DNA of 64,000 bases from Bacilli bacterium (GTDB lineage: Bacteria; Bacillota; Bacilli; Bacillales; Amphibacillaceae), in the NCBI GenBank assembly GCA_012838505.1, contig DUPD01000020.1, forward strand, positions 1-64,000, written 5' to 3'. A program made the position numbers and the translations under genes. Positions within the stretch are counted from its first letter, which is position 1. Each line of letters starts with the position of its first letter. This document shows, in pieces, positions 30,495 to 40,872 of this stretch. The notes below the pieces were generated by a model that did no database searches, was not told the DNA's origin, and worked only from the letters and a program-made list of their open reading frames with translations.

Positions 30495-32378
30495 TTACTC
30501 CTGCTCGATCTCCTCGACAATCAACGACAACTCTTCCCAACGCTCCATCTTCACCTCAAGCTCATCCTCCAATTCAAGCTGACGATCATAATGCTTATGC
30601 ACCGCATCAGCATCCGCCCCAGCTTCAATTACCGCCTCTTTCTCAACCTCAATCGCTTCCTCCAACGCCTCAATCTCATCCTCAATCGTCGCCCACTCCT
30701 TCTGCTCCTGATAAGACAAACGCCTTTTCTTCGGACGCGATGGGACAGGCTTCGACTTTTCCTCGGTAGGCTCACTTTTTGTTTCCATTTGTTTTGCCAA
30801 AAACTCACTATAGTTCCCATAGAAAGGTTCGATTGTTCCCGACTCCTTAAAGACGAGTAGTTGTTCCACTACACGATCGAGGAAATAACGATCGTGGGAA
30901 ACGGTAATTACGACACCGGGGAAGCTATCCAAATAGTCTTCAAGAATCGCTAACGTATGTGTATCTAAATCGTTGGTCGGCTCATCAAGTAGTAAAACAT
31001 TCGGCTCTTCCATCAATACTTTTAATAAATAAAGTCGACGCTTTTCCCCACCTGAAAGTCGGCGAATATATGTCCACTGTTGCGAACGCGGGAATAAAAA
31101 GCGTTCGAGCATTTGCTCTGCCGTGATCGTTTCATTTTTTTCGGTATGAATAACTTCCGCTGTTTCTCTGATGTACTCGATGATTTTCAGATTTTCGTCC
31201 ATATCGCTATGATCTTGTTGGTAATAGCCAAATTTAACGGTTGGCCCTGTTTCGATTTTACCTTGATCAGGAGTGATTCGTTCGGCAATCAGGTTCAGTA
31301 ACGTCGATTTACCGGTACCATTCGCACCGACAATCCCGATTCGGTCACCAGGTTTGATTAAAAATGAGAAATCAGTGATTAATTTGTTCGTGTCGTAGCC
31401 TTTTGAAATGTTGTGCAATTCGAGCACTTTTTTTCCTAATCGTGTTGAACCAACACCGAATTCGAGCTCCGATTGATCTGTCGCGAACGTTTTTGTTTGC
31501 ATCTCACCAATCCGCTCAATTCTAGCTTTTTGCTTAGTCGAGCGAGCACGTGCCCCTCGTTTGAGCCAGGCCATTTCACTTCTCAACACATTGGCGTGCT
31601 TCTGTTCATCTTGCTTTGCTAATTCGAGTCGTTCTGCTTTTTTTGTTAAGTATGTTTCATAATTTCCAGTATATTGATAGAGCTGACCGAGATCAAGCTC
31701 ATAAATTTTCGTTGTCACCCGATTGAGAAAATACCGATCGTGCGTCACGAGCATAACCGCCCCTTGATAAGTCGGTAAAAATTTCTCCAACCACTCAATT
31801 GACTCGTGATCTAGGTGGTTCGTCGGCTCATCAAGAATCAGCAGATGTGCTGGCTGGACGAGCGCTTTTGCTAAGGCGACTCGTTTCTGTTGTCCTCCAG
31901 ATAAAGTGTTGATTTTTTGATCAAATTGATGAATGCCCAATTTAGTCAAAATTGTTTTTGCCGTCGTCGCAGCATCCCACGCGTCCTGTTGATCCATTTT
32001 TGTTTGCATCTTTGTGAATGTCGCTTGCGCATCTGGATCGGTCGGATTTTTACCTAAGTTTAACAACGCTTGTTCATACTCACGAAGAATCGTCATCACT
32101 TCTGATTCACCAGCAAAAATCTCAGCCAACACTGTTCGGTCATGGTTCAGATTTGGCTCTTGTGATAAATAGGCAATCTTAAAATCACGCGCATGGTTGA
32201 GTGCCCCATGATCACGATCCTCTATTCCGGCAATCACCTTTAACAGCGTCGACTTCCCCGTCCCATTCACACCAACAATTCCAATGCGATCGCGATTTTG
32301 GATTGAAAAAGATAGTTGATTAAATAAAGTTTTTTCTCCATACGTCTTAGTTAAGTTTTCAATTGCTAAAATCTCCAT
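30495..32378 (-). CDS. ABC-F family ATPase (Uup-like)
   Basis: Two NBDs (GVNGTGKST, GANGTGKST), LSGGQQKRVALAKALV, C-terminal coiled coil. Confidence 0.93.
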   Translation of the reverse strand: MEILAIENLTKTYGEKTLFNQLSFSIQNRDRIGIVGVNGTGKSTLLKVIAGIEDRDHGALNHARDFKIAYLSQEPNLNHDRTVLAEIFAGESEVMTILREYEQALLNLGKNPTDPDAQATFTKMQTKMDQQDAWDAATTAKTILTKLGIHQFDQKINTLSGGQQKRVALAKALVQPAHLLILDEPTNHLDHESIEWLEKFLPTYQGAVMLVTHDRYFLNRVTTKIYELDLGQLYQYTGNYETYLTKKAERLELAKQDEQKHANVLRSEMAWLKRGARARSTKQKARIERIGEMQTKTFATDQSELEFGVGSTRLGKKVLELHNISKGYDTNKLITDFSFLIKPGDRIGIVGANGTGKSTLLNLIAERITPDQGKIETGPTVKFGYYQQDHSDMDENLKIIEYIRETAEVIHTEKNETITAEQMLERFLFPRSQQWTYIRRLSGGEKRRLYLLKVLMEEPNVLLLDEPTNDLDTHTLAILEDYLDSFPGVVITVSHDRYFLDRVVEQLLVFKESGTIEPFYGNYSEFLAKQMETKSEPTEEKSKPVPSRPKKRRLSYQEQKEWATIEDEIEALEEAIEVEKEAVIEAGADADAVHKHYDRQLELEDELEVKMERWEELSLIVEEIEQE

Positions 32379-32460
32379 CTAACGATCCCCCACTTCTCTT
32401 GCTAGTATAATACAGACACGTTATTCGAACAAATTTTATAATTAATCATTTGATTGAGGA

Positions 32461-32700
32461 AATTGCAGACAAGTTAGAGAAAATACAGACGAATTTAGTG
32501 AAATGCAGACAAGTCAGAGGAAATACAGACGAGTTCGGCGAAATGCAGACAAGTCGGAGGAAATACAGACAAGTTTAGCGAAATGCAGACAAGTCAGAGG
32601 AAATACAGACGAGTTCGGCGAAATGCAGACAAGTCAGAGGAAATACAGACAAGTTCAGTGATTTGTGCACAACTTAGTTGAAATGTGCACTTGTTCCTCT
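32461..32700. repeat. 20-bp-period intergenic array 2 (12 units)
   Basis: Alternating AAATGCAGACAAGTCAGAGG and AAATACAGACGAGTTCGGCG-type units in exact 20-bp register. Confidence 0.95.
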
Positions 32701-32710
32701 CTCAAGCTAA

Positions 32711-32744
32711 AACAGATGAAGCAAACTTAGTTGCTCCATCTGTT
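32711..32744 (-). terminator. Terminator after cls
   Basis: AACAGATG..GCAA / TTGC..CATCTGTT stem. Confidence 0.6.
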
Positions 32745-32756
32745 GTGGTGAGTTTT

Positions 32757-34214
32757 TTATAAAATTGGTGAAATCAATCTGGCGATTGATTCTTTAAACT
32801 TAATCCACGCAGATCTCTGTTGGTAAGCTTCATATGTTAGTAATTCTGATTTCTTCATATCTTCTTCAAAGTGAGCGAGCAATCGTTGCGTTACTTCTTC
32901 GCTGTAGAGAAAGGCGTTGACTTCAAAGTTCAATCGGAAGCTCCGAACGTCAATATTCGCTGTTCCAACTGAGGCGATTTTTCCATCGACCATAATTGTT
33001 TTGGCGTGGAGGAAGCCATTTTGATAAATATAAACTTTTGCGCCAGCTTCGAGCATGTTGCCAATATAGGAATATGTCGCCCAGTAAACGAATGGGTGGT
33101 CTGGTTTATTTGGGATCATAATTCGGACATCGATGCCGGATAGGGCAGCGATTTTTACGGCGTCGGCAAGACTTTCGTCTGGGATAAAGTATGGTGTCTG
33201 AATGTAAACATAGTCTTCCGCTTCCATCAACAATTTGATGTAACCATATTTGATTTGCTCCCAGTCTGAGTCCGGGCCACTTGAAACAATTTGCATTCCG
33301 ACGTTTCCTTGTGGTTCTGCTCGATAATAGGATGAATCATAGAGGATCAGTTGGTGCTTCGATGCTTGATTCCAGTCTAAAATAAAGCGAGTTTGGATGC
33401 TACGGACGGATTCCCCTACGATACGTAAATGTGTGTCGCGCCAGTATCCGTACTTCTTAACTTTTCCGAGATACTCATCGCCGACATTAAATCCACCGAT
33501 ATAGCCAATTTTCCCATCAATCACAACGACTTTACGATGATTTCGGTAGTTAATTTTGAAATTGATTTTTGGAATTAATGACGGGAAAAATGCCTCAACA
33601 ATGACACCTGCTTTTTTTAATTCCCAAATAAATTGTGGACTTAATTTTCGCGAGCCAAAATCATCATACAAAAAACGAACGGATACACCTTCCTTGGCTT
33701 TCAGTTTTAGGACATCGGCAATCTTTCGGCCTAAGTTGTCATCTCGATAGATGTAATATTGAATATGAATGTGATCCTCTGCTGCAATTAAATCTTTGAT
33801 CAGCTGATCAAATTTTGCCTGTCCATCGTTAAAAATTTCCACTTCATTTTCTTGAGTCAAAATCGCATCATTATTGCGTAAATGTAAGTAAAACAGGTCA
33901 ATATTATCTTGATAAAGTTCTGGGATTGGGAAGCTTCCTTCATCAAGTAATTGCAACTGATTTTCAACTGCTTTTTTTACACCTAGTTTACTTTTGTTAT
34001 CCCAAATAAAAAGTTTCTTTCGGCTCAGTTTTCGACCAAAAATTAAATAGAGAAAAAAGCCAAAGATCGGTATAAACGTGATGACAAGAATCCAAGCCCA
34101 AGTCGAGGTTGGATTTCTGTGTTCAAGAAACACCAACACAATGACTAAGAGAAAGTTAAAAATAAAAATAAGTTCAGTAATCCCCAATGTATTTCTCCTC
34201 CCATCACTATTCAT
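32757..34214 (-). CDS. cls: Cardiolipin synthase
   Basis: Two HKD motifs (HRKVVVIDGKIGYIGGFN; HAKTIMVDGKIASVGTAN), N-terminal TM helices. Confidence 0.95.
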   Translation of the reverse strand: MNSDGRRNTLGITELIFIFNFLLVIVLVFLEHRNPTSTWAWILVITFIPIFGFFLYLIFGRKLSRKKLFIWDNKSKLGVKKAVENQLQLLDEGSFPIPELYQDNIDLFYLHLRNNDAILTQENEVEIFNDGQAKFDQLIKDLIAAEDHIHIQYYIYRDDNLGRKIADVLKLKAKEGVSVRFLYDDFGSRKLSPQFIWELKKAGVIVEAFFPSLIPKINFKINYRNHRKVVVIDGKIGYIGGFNVGDEYLGKVKKYGYWRDTHLRIVGESVRSIQTRFILDWNQASKHQLILYDSSYYRAEPQGNVGMQIVSSGPDSDWEQIKYGYIKLLMEAEDYVYIQTPYFIPDESLADAVKIAALSGIDVRIMIPNKPDHPFVYWATYSYIGNMLEAGAKVYIYQNGFLHAKTIMVDGKIASVGTANIDVRSFRLNFEVNAFLYSEEVTQRLLAHFEEDMKKSELLTYEAYQQRSAWIKFKESIARLISPIL

Positions 34215-34340
34215 ACATAATATACCACACCACTCAATAAATGTTCACTATTTTCGTTTGTTTTAAAGAAAAAACGCTTTTGATCGCCGTAAGGACGTGA
34301 ATCAAAAGCGAATCACCCAATTGAGTGGGTGAATTTTTGA

Positions 34341-34787
34341 CTAATCAATTGATAGGTCTCTTTTTTTAATCACTTGTTTCTTGGCTTTTACTTTAAGTAA
34401 GCCTTGCTGAAAATCTGCTTGTAATGTTGATGGGATAATCGTGCCTGGGAGATTGATGATGCTTTCGCGAGCGCGATGGAATTGTTTTGATTGGTAGTAA
34501 TCTCTTTGGTCGTCTTTTATTTCTTGGTGTTTGTCTTCTGTGACGCGGACGATTAGTCGGTTGTCTCTAATTAAGAGTTGGATTCGATCTTTGCTGATGC
34601 CGGGTAATTGATATGTGACAATCCATTCCTGATCGGTGTTTTTGACATATGTGGGAATTTGTCTGTTTTGAAAAAATTGGTCGATCGATGCAAGCAAACT
34701 ATCATCGGGGTAGCGTTGAAATAGGCTATCCATTTTTTTGACCCAGTCGCGGGCGATTTTCAGAAAGTCCTGATCATGTTCGGTCAT
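34341..34787 (-). CDS. Hsp20/alpha-crystallin-like protein
   Basis: WIVTYQLPGISKDRIQLLIRDNRLIVRV... central domain; weak C-terminal motif. Confidence 0.65.
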   Translation of the reverse strand: MTEHDQDFLKIARDWVKKMDSLFQRYPDDSLLASIDQFFQNRQIPTYVKNTDQEWIVTYQLPGISKDRIQLLIRDNRLIVRVTEDKHQEIKDDQRDYYQSKQFHRARESIINLPGTIIPSTLQADFQQGLLKVKAKKQVIKKRDLSID

Positions 34788-34923
34788 TTTCCTCACACTC
34801 CTATCTTCAATTAATTTATGCATTGGGTTAAATAAATGTTAATTTGTCTAAATAGTTTAAATTTTTTAAAAAATCACTTGACGGATGAGAAAATCTACTC
34901 TATAATCCTTAATAATATATATA

Positions 34924-35075
34924 GCTCTTATCAAGAGTGGCTGAGGGAATAGGCCCTGTGAAGCCCGGCAACCTACGTGAAAGAAAGGTGCTAAATCCTA
35001 CAGATTATTAATCTGGCAGATAAGACGAGGCTAAGACACCGCAAACCTCTTCTTACCTAAGGAGAGGTTTTTTTG
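34924..35075 (+). ncRNA. SAM-I (S-box) riboswitch with terminator
   Basis: CTCTTATCAAGAGTGGCTGAGGGAATAGGCCCTGTGAAGCCCGGCAACC...AAGGTGCTAAATCC...; terminator CCTCTTCTTACCTAAGGAGAGGTTTTTTT. Confidence 0.95.
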
Positions 35076-35117
35076 TAAATAGGGTTGTACATACACAATT
35101 GGAGGAGGAGATTCAAA

Positions 35118-36797
35118 ATGACAAAAAGTAATTTTCGCTCGACTGGTGTAGAAACGCAATTAATTCATGGGGGACAGCAGGTTGATCCAACGACCCAATC
35201 CCGGGCCGTTCCGATCTATCAAACAACTTCATATGTGTTTCGCGATACTGAGCATGCCCAGAACTTATTCGGCTTGGCTGAACCAGGTAATATTTATTCG
35301 CGAATTATGAACCCAACGCTTGATGCATTTGAGCAGCGTGTGGCGCTTTTAGAAGATGGTGTTGGTGCAGTGGCTACTGCTTCAGGAATGTCAGCAATTA
35401 CGTTAGCGATTTTTAATATTGCTGGTACAGGCGATGAAATCATTACCGATAGTAATCTTTATGGTGGAACTTATAATTTATTTAAGCAAACTTTACCTAA
35501 GTATGGCATCAATGTTGTCTTTGTTGATGGAACAGATCCAGAGAACTTCAGAGCTGCGATCACGGATAAGACGAAAGCAATTTTTGCTGAGACGATTACG
35601 AACCCTTCATTACATGTATTTGATATTGAGGCAGTTGCTGATATCGCACATGAAAATGGCATTCCATTACTAATTGATAATACATTTGCTTCACCTTATG
35701 GCGCTAAACCAATTAAATGGGGTGCAGATGTTGTGATCCACTCTGCAACAAAATGGATTGGTGGTCATGGTACCTCAATTGGTGGAATTGTTGTTGATGC
35801 TGGTCGTTTCGATTGGACGCAAGGACGATTCCCAGGGTTTACTGAACCAGATGAGTCATACCACGGTGTTCGATTTGGTACAGATGTAGGTCCAGCTGCT
35901 TTTGCTTTGAAATTACGCGTTCAATTATTGCGTGATATCGGTCCAGCTCTAAGTCCACAAAATGCCTTTTATTTCTTACAAGGACTTGAGACACTTAATT
36001 TAAGAGTGAAGCGACATTCAGAAAATACTGAAAAGGTTGCTCAATATTTAGTTAACCATCCAGAAGTTGAGTGGGTCAATTATCCAGGTCTAGAGTCACA
36101 CCCTTCTCATGAGTTAGCGAAAAAATATTTAATTGATACGTATGGTTCAATTATTACCTTTGGTGTGAAAGGTGGCCGTGAAGTTGGTCGAAAAGTGATT
36201 GATAACATTGAATTGTTCTCTCACGTTGCTAACGTTGGGGATGCAAAATCATTAATCATTCACCCAGCTTCAACAACACACCAACAGCTTGATGCAGAAG
36301 GATTAAAAGCGAGTGGTGTATCTGAATCACTCATTCGTTTATCTGTTGGTTTGGAGAGTTTTGATGATATTGTTGCTGACTTGGATCAAGCAATCGCAAA
36401 AGCAACTGATACAGAACCAACAATCAAGCCAACACTTGATGATGCCGTTCGCTGGGTGCTTGACTCACCGTTTGCTCGTGAAGATGGTGGCATTCGTCCG
36501 AAGAATATTGTCGTTGCAGGCGATCAGTCAAAACATAATTGCTTGAAAAAACTTGCTAACTTAGGTTTTAAATTTACTGATTTAGCGGCTAATGACCAAC
36601 CGATTGATTTATTGTTTGTGTCTGATCCGAGTGTGATTGATCAGTTACCAGCTGACGCAAAGCTCGTTTGGTTTAGAACAAAAGATGACTATAGCGCATT
36701 GAAGGCACAAGCAGAAGAAAATAATCAATTTTACGTTGAAGATCAATGCCTATTCGGCGCAGCCAAACAAGTCCGCGCCAACCCTAAGCATGATTAA
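35118..36797 (+). CDS. metY: O-acetylhomoserine sulfhydrylase (PLP) with C-terminal CoA-binding-like Rossmann extension
   Basis: ETQLIHGGQQVDPTTQSRAVPIYQTTSYVF; SATKWIGGHGTSIGG; extra C-terminal region of about 130 aa. Confidence 0.9.
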   Translation: MTKSNFRSTGVETQLIHGGQQVDPTTQSRAVPIYQTTSYVFRDTEHAQNLFGLAEPGNIYSRIMNPTLDAFEQRVALLEDGVGAVATASGMSAITLAIFNIAGTGDEIITDSNLYGGTYNLFKQTLPKYGINVVFVDGTDPENFRAAITDKTKAIFAETITNPSLHVFDIEAVADIAHENGIPLLIDNTFASPYGAKPIKWGADVVIHSATKWIGGHGTSIGGIVVDAGRFDWTQGRFPGFTEPDESYHGVRFGTDVGPAAFALKLRVQLLRDIGPALSPQNAFYFLQGLETLNLRVKRHSENTEKVAQYLVNHPEVEWVNYPGLESHPSHELAKKYLIDTYGSIITFGVKGGREVGRKVIDNIELFSHVANVGDAKSLIIHPASTTHQQLDAEGLKASGVSESLIRLSVGLESFDDIVADLDQAIAKATDTEPTIKPTLDDAVRWVLDSPFAREDGGIRPKNIVVAGDQSKHNCLKKLANLGFKFTDLAANDQPIDLLFVSDPSVIDQLPADAKLVWFRTKDDYSALKAQAEENNQFYVEDQCLFGAAKQVRANPKHD

Positions 36798-36825
36798 TTA
36801 TAAGTAAAGAAGCACTTTAACTACC

Positions 36826-36984
36826 GCAGCTGAAATATACTCCCTTTCCGCGGGCACGGCCTCAGCTAACTAATTAAAGCAAAAATCGCTTTAATTAGTG
36901 GATCTTCGGACTCGTGCTGGGACTGCGGTTACTCGTCCCACTGAAGCCATTTGTTCCCGCAGGAGTGTCGCATATTTCATCTGC
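36826..36984 (+). repeat. Dispersed palindromic element, copy C
   Basis: Outer arms GCAGCTGAAATAT / ATATTTCATCTGC; inner stem ACTAATTAAAGC / GCTTTAATTAGT; extra hairpin insertion. Confidence 0.9.
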
Positions 36985-37181
36985 TAGATGGTAAGAGTTC
37001 AATAATCATGAACTCTTACCTTTTTTATTTTGATTATAATGCTCGTCGTTATTCCCTGATCCAGAGTGAAAATCATCGGGGTATTACATACATAATCTAG
37101 TCATTTAAGAAGATCCGTTTTATTTTCTGGGAGAACGGGAATAAATATGATCATACAATTATATTGAATGGGTGTTAGCTG

Positions 37182-38123
37182 ATGACGCGACGACGAAGAA
37201 AACAATTATTTTGGACTGGCTTATCAATATTGATACTGGCTGGTTTTCTATATTTACTCCTCAGACCAAATCCAATTTACCAAACGACAATCACAGAACC
37301 AGATCAAGAACCGATTGATGAAGTAATCAGTCAAGTCGAAAGTATGGATGAAGAAGTTCAAACCGCTACAAACGATCTATCGCAAAGTTTAAAAGATGCA
37401 GTCGAGCAAACGATCAATGTTTTCACACAAAATGACTACTACGTAACGGCGATTGGTGATTCCTTAACACAAGGGGTTGGTGATGAAACAAATCGAGATG
37501 GCTACTTATCGACCGTGAAACGGCGTCTTTCGGCGATGGATTACCGTGTTCGAATTGAAAACTTCGGGCATCGTGGTTTTCAGACGGGGCAAGTCATCGA
37601 TCGGATTAAAGAAGAGAGTGCTGTGCAACGTTCACTTCGACGCGCCGATATTGTTTTGCTGACTGTTGGTGCAAATGATATTTTGCAAATTGTTCGTGAT
37701 AATATTTTGAATTTAGATGAGGCTGCTTTTGATGCAGAAATCGATGCTTATAAAATGCGATTAGGAGAACTAATCGATTTAATCTTGTCATATAATGAAG
37801 ATGTAGAAATTTTTCTGATTGGCTTTTATAATCCGTTTGAAGGTTATTTTGATGAGATTGAGGCGCTAGAAGAGATTTTAGTCGACTGGAATAATGTAGG
37901 TGAATCGATGTTTGAGAGTTATCAGACGGGACATTTTATTCCGATTCATGATTTATTTCAAATTGATCAGGTGAATTTGCTTGCTAATGATAATTTTCAT
38001 CCGAATGAAACGGGTTATTCTTTAATCGGGGCACGTGTATTAGAGGCTATTTTACCAATTTTTGAGCAATTAATTTCAGAAGGTGACATGCAAATGATCG
38101 ATGGGAATACGTCGGTTGAATAA
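37182..38123 (+). CDS. SGNH/GDSL hydrolase (YpmR-like)
   Basis: TAIGDSLTQGVGDE; TVGANDIL; DNFHPNETGY; followed by YpmS-like gene. Confidence 0.88.
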   Translation: MTRRRRKQLFWTGLSILILAGFLYLLLRPNPIYQTTITEPDQEPIDEVISQVESMDEEVQTATNDLSQSLKDAVEQTINVFTQNDYYVTAIGDSLTQGVGDETNRDGYLSTVKRRLSAMDYRVRIENFGHRGFQTGQVIDRIKEESAVQRSLRRADIVLLTVGANDILQIVRDNILNLDEAAFDAEIDAYKMRLGELIDLILSYNEDVEIFLIGFYNPFEGYFDEIEALEEILVDWNNVGESMFESYQTGHFIPIHDLFQIDQVNLLANDNFHPNETGYSLIGARVLEAILPIFEQLISEGDMQMIDGNTSVE

Positions 38124-38153
38124 ATTAAGTAGACAGGATAAGGAGGCGTAATT

Positions 38154-38753
38154 TTGAAACAACGAAATTGGCAGATGTATTTTCTAATTTTATTTGGCGC
38201 CAATCTAGTTATCATAACAGTTATCGCTATTTTTATTTTCTCAACGCCACCGCAATCCGATCCTTTACCTAATCCGATCTCTGTTGATGAGCCTGGTGCG
38301 GAATTTAAAGTCGAGGCAACGAAAGAAGACTTAAATCAATTAATTAATGACTATTTAGGGCAAGTTATCCAGGCTGACTCAGCTAATTTCTCCGTTCAGA
38401 TCGATCAAGACATCCATCTCTACGGGACCTTTTCTGCTTTTGGTGTGCCGATACCGATTAATATTCGCATGGATCCAGATGTCCAGCCAAATGGAGATTT
38501 GGTTTTACTTATTACTGAAATGTCTCTTGGTTTGCTGAATTTACCAAAGGATCGAATTCTACATTATTTTAACCGACAAGTTGATACACCAGCGTGGATC
38601 TTTTTAGATTCGACCAATGAACAAATCTATGTCGCGGTCACTCAAATAAATATTCAAAGTAACATTCGTTTTAGCATGCAAGAGCTGGATTTAACGGATG
38701 AAAATATATCTTTTTCAATTAAAATTCCTCGTGCAGGTGCTGTCGTAAATTAA
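38154..38753 (+). CDS. DUF2140 family protein (YpmS-like)
   Basis: N-terminal TM, position after ypmR-like gene. Confidence 0.8.
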   Translation: MKQRNWQMYFLILFGANLVIITVIAIFIFSTPPQSDPLPNPISVDEPGAEFKVEATKEDLNQLINDYLGQVIQADSANFSVQIDQDIHLYGTFSAFGVPIPINIRMDPDVQPNGDLVLLITEMSLGLLNLPKDRILHYFNRQVDTPAWIFLDSTNEQIYVAVTQINIQSNIRFSMQELDLTDENISFSIKIPRAGAVVN

Positions 38754-38767
38754 ATTCATTTAAACGA

Positions 38768-38806
38768 ATAAAATAGCTAACTTATCCAACGATAAGTTAG
38801 CTATTT
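38768..38806. terminator. Bidirectional terminator
   Basis: AAATAGCTAACTTATC / GATAAGTTAGCTATTT. Confidence 0.8.
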
Positions 38807-38814
38807 CAATTTTA

Positions 38815-39639
38815 CTAACGTCCCCAATTCAACGTAATATCACCGATGTCAGTTGATGCATTAAGTCTTGGAATCTCTTTTTCTGACGTAGAGCGAATCT
38901 CAACGATAGGATCATCTACACCTTTGACATCCCCTAACTCCGCTTCCAAACGTAGTGAGTAAAACTCCGGTTCTTCTGGGATGCGGATCTTAATATTGCC
39001 AACATCAACGTATGCTTCAACATTCCCCTGCCATTCAATTAAATCAAGGTTAATCTTACCGACATCAGCTGATAAATACCAGTCTCCCGCTGCATCAATT
39101 AAATCAATTTCTCCAACATCAACTTCCACACTTCCGCTAGTTAACACAACGTTCTGTCCTTCCAGATCTCCAACATTAATCACACCAGTAAATTGGTCTA
39201 ATGCCAGATCATTAATGCGGATTTTGCCAACATCAACTAACGCTTCAATTGAACCATTAAATGATTCGGGAATCCCAATACGGACAGTCAGATTATGATG
39301 ATTCCAAAAGGGGAAAATATTAACTTTGAAAAATCTTGATTTGTGATCAACCGTAATTAATAATCGATCACCAGATTCCTTAACTTCTAACAGCTCATCG
39401 ATTGACTTGTTACTTTTTCCACGGACATCAACTTGAATTGTCTCTTCATCCGTCGGGAAGAAATAAACATCAGCTAGATCACTCTTAATATCAATCGCAT
39501 CAATCTCCTTATTCTCAACCTCAATTGATCGCTCTACCGTATCAATTCTGCTTCGCCCAATTAATTGATTCCAGTTAAAAATCGTTCCCAACACACCTAT
39601 GACTAAAATCGCCAAGCCAGCTAAAGCGAATTTTTTCAT
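38815..39639 (-). CDS. DUF4097/LiaG-like beta-helical protein
   Basis: N-terminal TM then repeated VDVGxIxxx beta strands. Confidence 0.7.
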   Translation of the reverse strand: MKKFALAGLAILVIGVLGTIFNWNQLIGRSRIDTVERSIEVENKEIDAIDIKSDLADVYFFPTDEETIQVDVRGKSNKSIDELLEVKESGDRLLITVDHKSRFFKVNIFPFWNHHNLTVRIGIPESFNGSIEALVDVGKIRINDLALDQFTGVINVGDLEGQNVVLTSGSVEVDVGEIDLIDAAGDWYLSADVGKINLDLIEWQGNVEAYVDVGNIKIRIPEEPEFYSLRLEAELGDVKGVDDPIVEIRSTSEKEIPRLNASTDIGDITLNWGR

Positions 39640-39641
39640 CT

Positions 39642-40211
39642 TTACCTCCCCCTTACCATTCGATTCATCGCATCAAAATAGGCACGCGTTAAACGACTAG
39701 CCAACTTTGATAAATAATGCATCGCAACAAAAAGTAAAATTCCAAGACCTACTGCAGCTAAAATCGGGTAGAACTCTGGAAAAATAAGCGCCCCATCGTA
39801 CCAAAAAGCAATTAATGGTGTGGCCATTAGCACAATCGAACTAATCCAAATTCCTATTCCCGCAAAAAAGATCCCGATCGCAGGCCCTAATACAAACATC
39901 AGATTGACGATAATTAAAATAATTAGTAATAAATAATTGATTGGTTGATCTTGATCTTGTCGAGCTGATGTTGTCCGCTGATCTCGATTAACGACATCAA
40001 CCTCTTCTCGATCAGGCTCAATTTGGTCGGCATAAATCGCCAGTTCTTTTTCGGCATTTGCTTTCGGTCTCCCTAACAACAAAATCGTATCCTCTTCCGA
40101 GCGTTCTCCATCAAACTGATCACGATAATGATCAATAATCTGCTTTTGTACATCGCTAGGTAATGAACGTAAATAGTAAGCTAATTCCTGTAAATAGCGT
40201 TTTTGATTCAT
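39642..40211 (-). CDS. DUF1700/HAAS-domain membrane protein
   Basis: YLQELAYYLRSLPSDVQKQIIDHYRDQFDGE signature then TM helices. Confidence 0.75.
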   Translation of the reverse strand: MNQKRYLQELAYYLRSLPSDVQKQIIDHYRDQFDGERSEEDTILLLGRPKANAEKELAIYADQIEPDREEVDVVNRDQRTTSARQDQDQPINYLLLIILIIVNLMFVLGPAIGIFFAGIGIWISSIVLMATPLIAFWYDGALIFPEFYPILAAVGLGILLFVAMHYLSKLASRLTRAYFDAMNRMVRGR

Positions 40212-40223
40212 GATGTCCTCCTC

Positions 40224-40868
40224 CTAGTCAAAACTTTTCTCTACTAATTTGTGTTCATGCGCGTAAATCGCAGCTTGTGTCCGGTCGGCAACCTCTAACT
40301 TACTAAGTATATTGCTAACATGGACTTTCACTGTTTTTATAGCAATAAAAAGTTGATCAGCAATCTCTTGATTTGTTTTTCCAGATGCAATAAGAAGTAA
40401 AATTTCTCGTTCTCGAGCTGTTAAATCTTCATGTAATTCAGGTTCGGCGTCACCACGCATTTTCGCCATCATTTTGCTCGTCACTTCTTGTTCAAAAACA
40501 GATTCTCCCCGAGCCGTTCTCCGAATCGCATCAGCAATATCACTTGCTTTCGATGTTTTTAAAACGTAGCTTGTCGCTCCCGCTTCAATTGCGGGATAGA
40601 CTTTATCATCATCAACAAAACTTGTCACCATCAAAATTTTTGCTTCCGGCCATGCTGCAATAATTCTTTTTGTTGCCTCGATCCCATCCATTTTATCCAT
40701 CACAATATCCATTAAAATTAAGTCTGGTCGCAATTCCAGTGCTAGCTTCACACCATCCTCACCATTCGAGGCCTCTGCAATGACTTCAATATCTTTTTGT
40801 GTTTTTAAAAATGTTGTGACACCGATTCGAACCATTTCATGATCGTCGACAAATAATACTCGAATCAT
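40224..40868 (-). CDS. liaR: Response regulator LiaR
   Basis: [17 protein letters not shown] receiver plus LuxR-type HTH. Confidence 0.9.
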   Translation of the reverse strand: MIRVLFVDDHEMVRIGVTTFLKTQKDIEVIAEASNGEDGVKLALELRPDLILMDIVMDKMDGIEATKRIIAAWPEAKILMVTSFVDDDKVYPAIEAGATSYVLKTSKASDIADAIRRTARGESVFEQEVTSKMMAKMRGDAEPELHEDLTAREREILLLIASGKTNQEIADQLFIAIKTVKVHVSNILSKLEVADRTQAAIYAHEHKLVEKSFD

Positions 40869-40872
40869 CTTC

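Noticed and set aside
30591-30860. ORFs antisense to the ABC-F C-terminal coiled coil
   Set aside because: Low-complexity mirror of a Glu-rich coding region; no independent evidence.
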